This document shows, piece by piece, positions 17,491-24,921 of a DNA stretch of 34,388 nt. A program made the translations under genes and the position numbers. The stretch is from positions 1 through 34,388 of the forward strand of contig JAJYDW010000043.1 of assembly GCA_021790385.1 (NCBI GenBank), in the 5' to 3' direction. Origin of the DNA: Planctomycetota bacterium. Lineage in GTDB: Bacteria; Planctomycetota; Phycisphaerae; WQYP01. The notes below the pieces were generated by a model. The model saw only the letters and a list, made by a program, of their open reading frames with translations, did no database searches and was not told the DNA's origin. Numbering within the stretch: position 1 is the stretch's first letter; the number at the start of each line of letters is the position of its first letter.

Positions 17491-17496
17491 ATTATA
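17491..17496 (-). promoter_or_regulatory. Candidate -10 box for epsC
   Basis: TATAAT is read on the minus strand, placing the transcript start about 14 bases before the TTG start codon, with the GGAGG ribosome binding site in between. No clear -35 is seen. The site lies in the short gap between hisA and epsC, so it may separate the two transcripts. Confidence 0.4.
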
Positions 17497-17505
17497 GCCG
17501 CGGTT

Positions 17506-18249
17506 TCAGGGAGTTGCCGCCAAAAGTTCAACTGCCTGCCTGACTTCTAAACGCCCTTCATACAACGCCCGCCCCACGATGATCCCGGCCAAAGAAAGCG
17601 CTTTCAGCGCTGCAATATCTTCCAGGGTCGTTATTCCGCCACTGTGAATTACCGGCAGATCACCTGCCGCCTCCAACAACTGCCGAGTCGCGGAAATATT
17701 CGGACCCATCAGGGCACCATCGCGGGCTATATCCGTATAAATGATGGCCGCCAACGGCCAGTCCCGCACCGCCCGGGCAATGTCCACAGCATGGGGGGCT
17801 TGCTGCTGCTGCTGCGTCCAACCGTGGGTGGCCACGCGACCATCGCGGGCATCCAGCCCCAGTATCAACCGTTGCCGGAAATGGGAATGATGCGCCATCA
17901 TCCCAAACCAATCGAAATCCGCGACAGCTCGCGTACCCAGCACCAGCCGATTGACACCACTTGCCAGCAACTGTTCCATGGTCTCCTGTGTACGTATTCC
18001 TCCCCCGACCTCCACCTGCAGATCCGTAGCCTGCACAATTTTTTCAATGATGACTAGATTCACCAGCCGACCATCACGAGCTCCATCCAGATCTACCACG
18101 TGCAGCCACCGGCAGCCGGCATCTTGAAAACGCTTGGCGGTATCCACAGGATCTACCGCGTAACTGGTCTGCCTGGCATAGTCGCCTTGCAACAAACGCA
18201 CCACTTTCCCTTCGCGTAAGTCGATGGCTGGAATAAGTTCAGTGGACAT
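17506..18249 (-). CDS. hisA: Phosphoribosylformimino-5-aminoimidazole carboxamide ribotide isomerase
   Basis: The fourth-step isomerase of histidine synthesis turns ProFAR into PRFAR by an Amadori rearrangement. The 247-residue TIM barrel shows the start IPAIDLREGKVVRL with the catalytic Asp10, DLDGARDG, VGGGIR, GLDARDGRVATHGW with the second catalytic Asp, YTDIARDG, and the phosphate loops GGI and GRALYEG. ATG 18249 is used, with GAGG nine bases before it. Longer readings would run into hisH. A run of five Gln, coded by a (TGC)5 tract at 17801-17815, lies in the loop after the second catalytic Asp and is unusual. The gap to hisH is 13 bases, so the two form an operon. hisF is not in the window. 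Confidence 0.96.
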   Translation of the reverse strand: MSTELIPAIDLREGKVVRLLQGDYARQTSYAVDPVDTAKRFQDAGCRWLHVVDLDGARDGRLVNLVIIEKIVQATDLQVEVGGGIRTQETMEQLLASGVNRLVLGTRAVADFDWFGMMAHHSHFRQRLILGLDARDGRVATHGWTQQQQQAPHAVDIARAVRDWPLAAIIYTDIARDGALMGPNISATRQLLEAAGDLPVIHSGGITTLEDIAALKALSLAGIIVGRALYEGRLEVRQAVELLAATP

Positions 18250-18262
18250 CTGAGCAGAGCCT

Positions 18263-18883
18263 CTAGCAGGATAATTCAGAAAAATTGCGGAGAATGGTGC
18301 GCCCCACCTCCTGGCTTTTTTCCGGATGAAATTGTGTCGCCATGACGTTCCCGCGGCAGATGGCGGCCACCAACGGACCGCCGTAATCAGCCGTGGCCGC
18401 AATCAGGCTGCGATCCACCGGTTGTATATGATAGCTGTGCACAAAATATACATAACTGCCGACCGCGACATTCTTGAAAAGCGGCACGCCCGGCATCAAG
18501 TTCAGGGAGTTCCAGCCCATGTGCGGCACTTTCAGATTCAACGGCGGTTGATCCACCGTTAAACGCACGCAATCTCCGGCGACAACACCCAATCCGGCAT
18601 GCCCGCCATCTTCATAACCGACATCCATCAGCAACTGTAATCCCAGGCAAATACCAAGAAACGGACGCCCGGTGCGGATAAAGTCGCGCACCGCTTCACC
18701 CAAGCCCGTCTGCTTGAGCGTAACCATGGCATCCGCGAACGCTCCAACACCCGGCAACACCAGGCGATCTGCCCGCAGCACATCTTCCGGCTGAGTCACA
18801 ATACGGGCCGGACAATTCAGCAAGGCAAAAGCCTTCTGCACGCTCCGCAAATTGCCCATGTCATAGTCTACAATGGCAAGCAT
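18263..18883 (-). CDS. hisH: Imidazole glycerol phosphate synthase, glutaminase subunit
   Basis: HisH hydrolyses glutamine and channels ammonia to HisF, forming IGP and AICAR. The 206-residue class I glutamine amidotransferase has nucleophile Cys79 (LGICLGLQ) and the pair His186 and Glu188 (QFHPEKS), plus the oxyanion-strand region PGVGAF and the HisH-typical VPHMGWN. ATG 18883 is preferred: it gives the standard MLAIVDYDMGN start and has GTGGA about nine bases upstream. An in-frame TTG at 18901 would add six residues. It is the first gene of a hisH-hisA unit. Confidence 0.96.
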   Translation of the reverse strand: MLAIVDYDMGNLRSVQKAFALLNCPARIVTQPEDVLRADRLVLPGVGAFADAMVTLKQTGLGEAVRDFIRTGRPFLGICLGLQLLMDVGYEDGGHAGLGVVAGDCVRLTVDQPPLNLKVPHMGWNSLNLMPGVPLFKNVAVGSYVYFVHSYHIQPVDRSLIAATADYGGPLVAAICRGNVMATQFHPEKSQEVGRTILRNFSELSC

Positions 18884-18971
18884 TGCGGCCGTTCCACTCA
18901 AATGAGATTGTCATTGAATTCACACACTGGCAGCAGCGGTGAATCGCGGTAACATTTTGGCCGGCAGCGGC

Positions 18972-19700
18972 TTAACGGAGCACCACCACTTCCACACGGC
19001 GATTCAAAGCCAAATCGTGGCGGGAACGAGGATGCCTGGATCCAAAGCTGATCGCCCGCATCCGCCGACGTGACACACCGTGGTGTGCCAGAAAAAATTC
19101 CACAGACCGTGCCCGAGCCAGGCCCAGCAGGTAGTTATTCTTGAACGGGTGATGAATGGGGCGATCATCCGTGTAGCCTTCCACCAAAATTCTACGGCCG
19201 GCGTAACGGTGGCGAAGCATATACGCCACATGCAGCAGCGCATGCTCGGAACGTGGATTCAGCCGGGCACTGGCGGACGCAAACAACACATCGCTGGAAA
19301 GAATAAAACGGGCCACTTCTCCACGGCGATGTTCCACCGTCATACCGCGGTAATGATGATGGTGCCGCACAGCCACTGTATGGTGGTACGCTTTATGCCC
19401 GACATGATTTGAAAACTTCGGCAGTACCGAATTGTAGCCCGAGGTGGATGGCGTTGGAGGAACTGGTGCTGGAGCGGGTTGCGAAGCCGCAGCTTGCATG
19501 GCGGTTTGTTCCTGCTGAAGCTGGGCCTGTGCCGCCGCCGCCTGCGCCTTGGCCGCAGTCAATTGCGTTTGCAATTGCTGATTTTGTTTCATCAGTTGAT
19601 CGCGCTCGGTGCGCAGCTTGTTATCCGAACATCCGGCGGCCGATCCAGCAAAAATTGCCGCTGCCAACACTACCAAAACCCAGCGAGTTGAACGTAACAT
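18972..19700 (-). CDS. OmpA-family peptidoglycan-binding lipoprotein
   Basis: The lipoprotein signal peptide has the lipobox AAGC with lipidated Cys24. A Gln/Ala-rich coiled coil follows at about 30-75, then a Pro-rich and His-rich linker (HHHHYRG near 115) and a C-terminal OmpA-like domain at about 130-242. That domain has VEGYTDDRP and LGLARARSVEFFL, which contact diaminopimelate in this family. It should tether the outer membrane to peptidoglycan, as Pal does. ATG 19700 is chosen because a GGAG ribosome binding site lies nine bases upstream; an in-frame TTG at 19715 overlaps that site. The sigma-70-like promoter at 19770-19797 suggests independent transcription. A Ser follows the Cys, consistent with outer-membrane sorting. 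Confidence 0.88.
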   Translation of the reverse strand: MLRSTRWVLVVLAAAIFAGSAAGCSDNKLRTERDQLMKQNQQLQTQLTAAKAQAAAAQAQLQQEQTAMQAAASQPAPAPVPPTPSTSGYNSVLPKFSNHVGHKAYHHTVAVRHHHHYRGMTVEHRRGEVARFILSSDVLFASASARLNPRSEHALLHVAYMLRHRYAGRRILVEGYTDDRPIHHPFKNNYLLGLARARSVEFFLAHHGVSRRRMRAISFGSRHPRSRHDLALNRRVEVVVLR

Positions 19701-19769
19701 ATTGAATATCTCCAAATCCGCGATCGCCTCCGCGCCAATCCTGCGCGTCTAAGGTCCGCTAACCTGAGC

Positions 19770-19797
19770 ATTCTATCCCAATACCTTAGTCCTGCAA
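19770..19797 (-). promoter_or_regulatory. Sigma-70-type promoter of the OmpA-like lipoprotein gene
   Basis: On the minus strand, -35 TTGCAG (19797-19792) and -10 TAGAAT (19775-19770) are separated by 16 bases. The predicted transcript starts near 19763, about 60 bases before the gene. The arms CTAAGGT (19783-19789 read on minus) and ACCTTAG (19755-19749) form a 7-bp inverted repeat around the -10 box, a possible operator or leader stem. Confidence 0.55.
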
Positions 19798-19800
19798 GCC

Positions 19801-20038
19801 ATGCACCGTGGCAGTTTGGGCTTTGCTGCCGCCCGAAGGCGGATCAATAGCCCAAATCAACCCGGGGTTGGCCACCCGGATTCGCTCGCCCATCGCAGGC
19901 CGATCTGTCTGCCCCCGATCACCCCGCACGTTTCTATACTTGATTCCCCTTACTCACCAGTAAACCCTGATGGGCGTAACCGCCCCGGAGCGGTCCTATG
20001 GCCTTTGAAAAAGGGCCTCCAACAGAAATGCCGTGCAT
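19801..20038 (-). ncRNA. Candidate structured RNA of unknown family
   Basis: This stretch lies in a 353-base gap with no convincing gene. Both strands allow one consistent multibranched fold, given here in plus coordinates. The closing helix pairs 19801-19806 with 20033-20038 and 19810-19813 with 20029-20032. A two-tier hairpin pairs 19815-19822 with 19849-19856 and has an inner stem 19829-19833/19838-19842. Further hairpins are 19862-19866/19875-19879, 19979-19983/19990-19994 and 20000-20006/20010-20017 (one bulge). A perfect 8-bp long-range helix pairs 19887-19894 with 19969-19976 and encloses a small hairpin, 19950-19954/19959-19963. The minus strand is favoured because the inner stem then carries a cUUCGg tetraloop and both flanking genes run that way. 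No conserved core of tmRNA, RNase P, SRP or 6S RNA was seen. No terminator was found. Confidence 0.45.
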
Positions 20039-20053
20039 CACCGGCAACTCTTG

Positions 20054-21055
20054 CTATTGAATTGATCTCCGCAGGCCCGGCCAGGTTAAGTCGGTCATCA
20101 CAAAATAGTGGTCACTGGGGTATACACCCACGGGGGTATGATCGCGCAGAATTTGCGCCGGTGTAAACCTCCACGTAGGACTTACCAGAATCAGATCGCT
20201 GGGCAGTGCAATCACCGGCTTACCTTTGAACTGCTGCCAAGTACCCCACAACACCCCTTGGGGCCGGGCCTGATAATCGAAGGTATCCCGCAATCGCGTG
20301 CCCGGTGGAATGCCCGGGCCAGGATTTCCGCACAAACCTCTGTATACCATGGTATCAGATTTCGGATGGTTCATATCGCCCATCAGCATGGCCGGCGCAT
20401 GCGGAAATTTTTTCTCCCATCGTGCCATAATCCGATGCAATTTTCGGGCACACAAAGCCGCGTTGTAATTGCCATGGCGCAAGTGCGTATCAATAACAAT
20501 AATGTCCGGCAATATCCCCAGCCTGTCACGCAGCACCACCAGAGAGTAATACGTGTTTTCCGTCGGATTAACCTGCAGATGATGAGGCCGCACCAGTCCG
20601 TGGACCGCGGCCACCAGGGTAAAGCGATCCGCCTTGAACCATATCTGGTTCCATGTTTCCAGCGCGCCAGACAGGCTTGCAAATACGTTGGACTCCAGAC
20701 TCGCGTGTGCAGGATAATGCAGATAATCCGTCATATAGTGCGACAGATACGCGGTTTGCACCGGACTGCACGCCTGCGTACCGATGATATCCGCATGATA
20801 TTTAAGCAGCACCTGCACCACCAGTGCGCGCCGCCTGGCCCATGGATATTGCGCTTCCGTCGGTGTATCCAGGGCGATATTCGCCGTCATTACCGAAATT
20901 GTTTGGGGATTTTTAGGATGAGCCAGTGGAATTTTCACCACGTGCGCCGGCCCCGTCGCTGCCGCCGGGAAGAACCACGATCGCGATTTCCACACCAGAA
21001 TGGCCCCACCCACAACGACCATCAGAGCCACAAACAGCCATATTTTTTTTGCCAA
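20054..21055 (-). CDS. Membrane-anchored endonuclease/exonuclease/phosphatase-fold protein with altered active site
   Basis: A single N-terminal membrane helix (residues 5-23) precedes an EEP domain facing the periplasm. Fold landmarks are present: SVMTANI (Asn59), DIIGTQA, VIDTHL (His191), LMGDMNHP (Asp227, Asn229), LPSDLILVS and the terminal SDH (314-316). The metal-binding Glu normally found in a QE motif is replaced by Ala95 (TQAC). The Asp usually found after THL is Arg193. Activity as a phosphodiesterase is therefore doubtful. The start is TTG 21055, with a weak AGG six bases upstream; the Lys pair followed by a hydrophobic helix fits a signal anchor. Substrate unknown. Confidence 0.8.
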   Translation of the reverse strand: MAKKIWLFVALMVVVGGAILVWKSRSWFFPAAATGPAHVVKIPLAHPKNPQTISVMTANIALDTPTEAQYPWARRRALVVQVLLKYHADIIGTQACSPVQTAYLSHYMTDYLHYPAHASLESNVFASLSGALETWNQIWFKADRFTLVAAVHGLVRPHHLQVNPTENTYYSLVVLRDRLGILPDIIVIDTHLRHGNYNAALCARKLHRIMARWEKKFPHAPAMLMGDMNHPKSDTMVYRGLCGNPGPGIPPGTRLRDTFDYQARPQGVLWGTWQQFKGKPVIALPSDLILVSPTWRFTPAQILRDHTPVGVYPSDHYFVMTDLTWPGLRRSIQ

Positions 21056-21164
21056 TGTCGGCCTGCCTGTTTAATTCAAATTTCCAGATAACACCCTCAG
21101 CATGGTTATCGGCAAAAGTGCCGGTGAGCGGCCACATTTAACCCGCAGCCACCCGCAACCAATT

Positions 21165-22001
21165 TCACAAAAGCCGACCGCGCGGCCGCATGGATTTGGC
21201 AATCGCCGCATCGCTTATGGTCGGTAGCATCGCCGTGAATAACGTCGCCCAGCGAAGCATTTTCAGAGGCCATAACTCCGGCCGCGGACGCGCCACCAGA
21301 GAAGCTATTTTCCCGGCCACGACATCGGCACTTTGCATTTTGCCGCCGCCATGAACCGTGCTGCCGCTCCGCTGTGAGGCCTGCTGAAAAAATTCGGTCT
21401 GCGTATAACCTGGATGCACACTTGAAACATACACACCGCTGCCGCGCAACTCCACCCGCATGGCTTCAACCAGCGAAAGCTGCCCCGCCTTGGTCATGCA
21501 ATAGGGACCCATTCCCGGCAACCCCCGTCGCGCTACCACCGACGACACGGCAATGATATGGCCTTGACGCTGTTTGAGCATCAGCGGTGCGGCCTCGGCC
21601 ATCACATACCACGTGCCCAGTAAATTCACCCGCCATATCTCCTCCATCTGCGCTTCGGTGGTGTCATGCACCCGTGCAGCAAAACCGAATCCGGCATTGG
21701 CAATTGCCACATCCACCCGGCCAAATCGACTTTGCGCCAACGCCAGCAAGGCCTTTACCTGCTCCCTGCGGCCCACATCGCACGCCATCACTTCGGCTTG
21801 CCCGCCTAATTCCAGGACCCGCGACGCCACGGCCTGGAGTTTGTCTAAACGCCGGGCCCCGAGGACCAATTTCGCCCCGACCTTGGCCATCGCTTCGGCT
21901 GTGGCTGCACCGATCCCGGATGACGCTCCGGTAATTACTACGACTTTTTGCGCACTATTATTTGTCATATACCTTAACTTACCTGCCAACCTGCCGATCA
22001 T
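21165..22001 (-). CDS. Short-chain dehydrogenase/reductase
   Basis: A classical SDR of about 270 residues with the NAD(P) motif TGASSGIG (residues 24-31), the NAG of ANAGFG, the catalytic Ser in AVSSVVAR and Tyr/Lys in YCMTKAG. An Arg-Arg after the second strand (GARRLDK) suggests NADP preference. Two starts are possible: ATG 22001 (AGGG close by) and ATG 21968 (AAGG close by); the second begins just before the first beta strand. The C-terminal tail has a moderately hydrophobic helix. Substrate not predictable. It stands alone between the EEP-like gene and lpxD. Confidence 0.9.
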   Translation of the reverse strand: MIGRLAGKLRYMTNNSAQKVVVITGASSGIGAATAEAMAKVGAKLVLGARRLDKLQAVASRVLELGGQAEVMACDVGRREQVKALLALAQSRFGRVDVAIANAGFGFAARVHDTTEAQMEEIWRVNLLGTWYVMAEAAPLMLKQRQGHIIAVSSVVARRGLPGMGPYCMTKAGQLSLVEAMRVELRGSGVYVSSVHPGYTQTEFFQQASQRSGSTVHGGGKMQSADVVAGKIASLVARPRPELWPLKMLRWATLFTAMLPTISDAAIAKSMRPRGRLL

Positions 22002-22132
22002 TTACCCTGTGGCCACCCGGTTGAAATTGCAAATATGGCTCAGGTGTGCAATCCATAAGCGCAGGCTCGGGAGACCGCAACAGTCCGTCTCTTGAGAAAC
22101 AGGTCAGGCCTGCACCAGGACTCATACGAAAA

Positions 22133-23227
22133 TCAACCACCAACTTCCGAATGGTCACTATTGGCTGACTTGAGTTTTTCCACCTGCGTTTCTAGTGCCC
22201 GCACGCGTTTTACCAATTCCGGCAGATGCGCCAGTTGGGTATAAGCGCGCTTGCCCTGATGAATTTCCATGGATGGAGTACCAAACACGATTTGCTTTTC
22301 GGGTATATCCCCCCCAATACCCGTCTGGGCCGCCGCCGTTACCATGTTGCCAATGTGCAAATGGCCGGCCACGCCTACCTGGCCTGCCAACACCACATGA
22401 TGCCCCGTGCTGGTGGAACCGGCAATACCTACCTGGCTGACCAGCAGATTGTGCTGACCAATGTGGCAATTATGCCCAATGACCACGCCATTGCCGAGCT
22501 TGGTACCCATTCCAATGCGCGTGGTTTCCATCGCGGCTCTTTCCAACACCGAATTGCCGCCGATTTCCACATCGTCTTCCAGCGTTACAGTGCCAATTTG
22601 TGGAATCTTATGATGCACCCCCTTATTGGTGGCAAACCCATATCCATCGCTGCCAATGACTACTCCGGCATGTAAAATTACCCGATTGCCCAGCATACAT
22701 TGCTCGTAAATCGTACAGGAAGGGTACAAGATACAGTTCTCTCCGAGGATAACCTCGTCCATGATCGTCACGCCGCTGTATATGTTACAACCGTCGCCAA
22801 TAGTCACATTTTCGCCCACATAAGCAAACGGATAAATGTTTACATTTTTGCCAATGCGTGCAGAGGAAGCGACACTCGCTAACGGCGAGATGCCCACTGC
22901 GGCATGCCTCCGAAAGCCATGAATCAGCACCACAATCTGCCGAAAGGCAAAATATGGATCGTCGGTTTGAATGAACGTCAACGGAGGCTTGCCATCGCGT
23001 CTAATGGACTTCTCATTCACTTGACGCCCCACCACCACGCACCCGGCCTCTGTTGTAGCCAGTTGGCGCATGTATTTCACATTCGAGACAAAAGTAATAT
23101 CTGCAGGTTCCGCCCCCATCAACCCATGGCATCGCACGATTGGCCGCGCAGTATCGCCCAGCACCGTACCGCCCACATGAGCCGCAAGCTCTCCGACACT
23201 GTAACGTTTTTCCGTCGATTCCGTCAT
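22133..23227 (-). CDS. lpxD: UDP-3-O-acylglucosamine N-acyltransferase
   Basis: LpxD transfers a hydroxyacyl chain from ACP to the 2-amine of UDP-3-O-acyl-glucosamine, the third step of lipid A synthesis. The 364-residue protein has the N-terminal uridine-binding domain (about 1-105), the left-handed beta-helix (110-310) with IGSDGYGF at 191-198 and the catalytic His252 in GHNCHIG, and a C-terminal helix that ends as a coiled coil. ATG 23227 is chosen because AGGAA lies six bases upstream; longer readings enter the intergenic region after thrC. Its presence implies an outer membrane with lipid A. No other lpx gene is in the window. Confidence 0.95.
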   Translation of the reverse strand: MTESTEKRYSVGELAAHVGGTVLGDTARPIVRCHGLMGAEPADITFVSNVKYMRQLATTEAGCVVVGRQVNEKSIRRDGKPPLTFIQTDDPYFAFRQIVVLIHGFRRHAAVGISPLASVASSARIGKNVNIYPFAYVGENVTIGDGCNIYSGVTIMDEVILGENCILYPSCTIYEQCMLGNRVILHAGVVIGSDGYGFATNKGVHHKIPQIGTVTLEDDVEIGGNSVLERAAMETTRIGMGTKLGNGVVIGHNCHIGQHNLLVSQVGIAGSTSTGHHVVLAGQVGVAGHLHIGNMVTAAAQTGIGGDIPEKQIVFGTPSMEIHQGKRAYTQLAHLPELVKRVRALETQVEKLKSANSDHSEVGG

Positions 23228-23286
23228 CTTGATTCCTGCTGGCAGTAATGTTGCGTCAACACGTGAGGCCGCCTCCGAACCGCCGA

Positions 23287-24741
23287 CTAATACTCCACAA
23301 ACGGCCAATCGCCGGGAGTCGCCACGTACCCAATTCCCACGTCGTTGCCGATCGTGCCTGCATCCAAACCCAGCCCCTGCAAAATAGCCTGCAAATCATC
23401 GGCCACCTGCAGGGGTTTGTTGGCCAAATGGCCCCAGGTAGGCTCCGGCGACGGCTGACGGGCATCTTTGGTTTTGATACCGGTGTGATAATACACCGTG
23501 GCATCAGGATCCTTAAGGCCATGCCCCGTAAGCACACACGCCACCCTTTCGTGGCGAGAAATGATCTGCCTGTTTAAAAGCTGTTTTAACCCCGCAATGG
23601 TCGCGGCACTGGCAGGTTCGCACGCAAAACCGAACCTGCCTGCCAAAGCCTTCGCCTCAAGAATTTCCTCATCAGTTACCTGCGCTACCACGCCGTTCAT
23701 CACCGCCAAAGCCCGCAACGATTTTTTCAGATTCACCGGCCGCCCTATTTCAATCGCCGAGGCGATGGTATGCGGATGAATATTATTCTTTTCCATGTGG
23801 GCATAGTAATTGGCAATGGCGGCATCTTCTACATGGCCGTTATTCCACTTCAGCCCTTCTCCAACCAGGGTGTACAGGGTATTGGCACCGGTGGCATTGA
23901 TGATGGCCAACCGCGGAATTCGCTTTAACAGCCCCAGCATTTTCAATTCCAGAAACGCTTTGCCAAAGGCTGAGCAATTGCCCAGGTTTCCACCCGGCAC
24001 AATAATCCAATCCGGGGCTTCCCAGCTTAAGGCCTCAAGTATGCGATACATGATGGTCTTCTGCCCTTCCAGGCGGAACGGATTGACGCTATTCATTAAA
24101 TACAGCCCCAGTTGACCGCTGACTTGCCGCACGCGGGCCAGGCACGTATCGAAATCACCTTCAATCTGCAAGGTCCTTGCCCCGTAGTCCAGCGCCTGCG
24201 AAAGCTTGCCAAAAGCGATTTTCCCCGAACCTATAAAGACAATCCCCTGAAAACCATTTAACGATGCGTACAAGGCCACGGATGCTGACGTGTTTCCGGT
24301 GCTGGCGCACGCCACCCGCTTAGCCCCTACGATACGTGCATGGGTAAACGCGGCAGTCATGCCATTATCTTTGAAGCTCCCTGACGGATTCATGCCTTCA
24401 TACTGCAACCACAACTGACCGGGCCACATCCCCAACTGATGGCCCAGACAAACCGCATTTTGCAGAAAAGTCTGCCCTTCGCCGATGGTGCAGACCATAG
24501 CATCGGCGGCGAAGGGTAAAAGTTCACGAAATCTCCATACGCCTGAGTAATCGAGTGGAAAACGACGATTTTGCCACCGGGCCTGAAAATCGCGCAGCGT
24601 TTTCGGTAATTCCGCCTTGGACCAGTCGTAATCAATATCCAACAGTTCGCCGCAGCGCCGGCATGAAGTCAGCGATTCACCCACGTCGAAGGTGCTGCCG
24701 CAATCCGGATTCATACATTTTTGACAAGCAATGGTCTTCAT
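23287..24741 (-). CDS. thrC: Threonine synthase
   Basis: The PLP enzyme converts O-phosphohomoserine to threonine. An N-terminal zinc-ribbon-like element (Cys6, Cys9, Cys14, Cys27, Cys30) precedes the fold type II domain with the PLP Lys124 in PSGSFKDNGM, the Asn loop STGNTSAS, and PGGNLGN for the phosphate of PLP. The protein is 484 residues, longer than the short class, with about 70 extra C-terminal residues (from TGIKTKDA) of unknown role. ATG 24741 lacks a ribosome binding site, and a TAGAAT box 9-14 bases upstream suggests a leaderless or nearly leaderless mRNA. lpxD follows after 59 bases. Confidence 0.94.
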   Translation of the reverse strand: MKTIACQKCMNPDCGSTFDVGESLTSCRRCGELLDIDYDWSKAELPKTLRDFQARWQNRRFPLDYSGVWRFRELLPFAADAMVCTIGEGQTFLQNAVCLGHQLGMWPGQLWLQYEGMNPSGSFKDNGMTAAFTHARIVGAKRVACASTGNTSASVALYASLNGFQGIVFIGSGKIAFGKLSQALDYGARTLQIEGDFDTCLARVRQVSGQLGLYLMNSVNPFRLEGQKTIMYRILEALSWEAPDWIIVPGGNLGNCSAFGKAFLELKMLGLLKRIPRLAIINATGANTLYTLVGEGLKWNNGHVEDAAIANYYAHMEKNNIHPHTIASAIEIGRPVNLKKSLRALAVMNGVVAQVTDEEILEAKALAGRFGFACEPASAATIAGLKQLLNRQIISRHERVACVLTGHGLKDPDATVYYHTGIKTKDARQPSPEPTWGHLANKPLQVADDLQAILQGLGLDAGTIGNDVGIGYVATPGDWPFVEY

Positions 24742-24749
24742 AGGGACAG

Positions 24750-24755
24750 ATTCTA
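24750..24755 (-). promoter_or_regulatory. Candidate -10 box for thrC, placing the transcript start at the start codon
   Basis: TAGAAT is read on the minus strand. The transcript start predicted seven bases on is near 24743, two bases before ATG 24741. No -35 hexamer is clear. The short distance and the absence of a ribosome binding site agree with a leaderless message. Confidence 0.4.
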
Positions 24756-24921
24756 TACTCTTTCCATCAAAACGGCGATACTGGCACGATCCATTCTATC
24801 TGACAGCCCCTATGGCCGCGTGGCCTGTTGTAAATACCACTTCTTTAATCCAACCGGCCGCTCCTGTTTTGTTGTACAAGCAACAACACACTCACCATAA
24901 TTGGGCCGTAGGCCGCTACCT

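Noticed and set aside
19716-20053. tmRNA, RNase P RNA, SRP RNA or 6S RNA
   Set aside because: None of their conserved core sequences or terminal features was found on either strand, and the length and layout do not match.
19801-20166. Plus-strand 121-codon open frame
   Set aside because: It overlaps the EEP-like gene and the structured region, has no ribosome binding site, and its composition shows no domain-like pattern.
20108-21091. Plus-strand 327-codon frame opposite the EEP-like gene
   Set aside because: Rich in His, Arg and Gln as expected for an antisense shadow; the minus-strand frame has family motifs and a signal anchor.
24869-24886. Hairpin TTGTTG/CAACAA as a terminator of cobA-hemD
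   Set aside because: The stem is short and AT-rich and no T tract follows on the minus strand.
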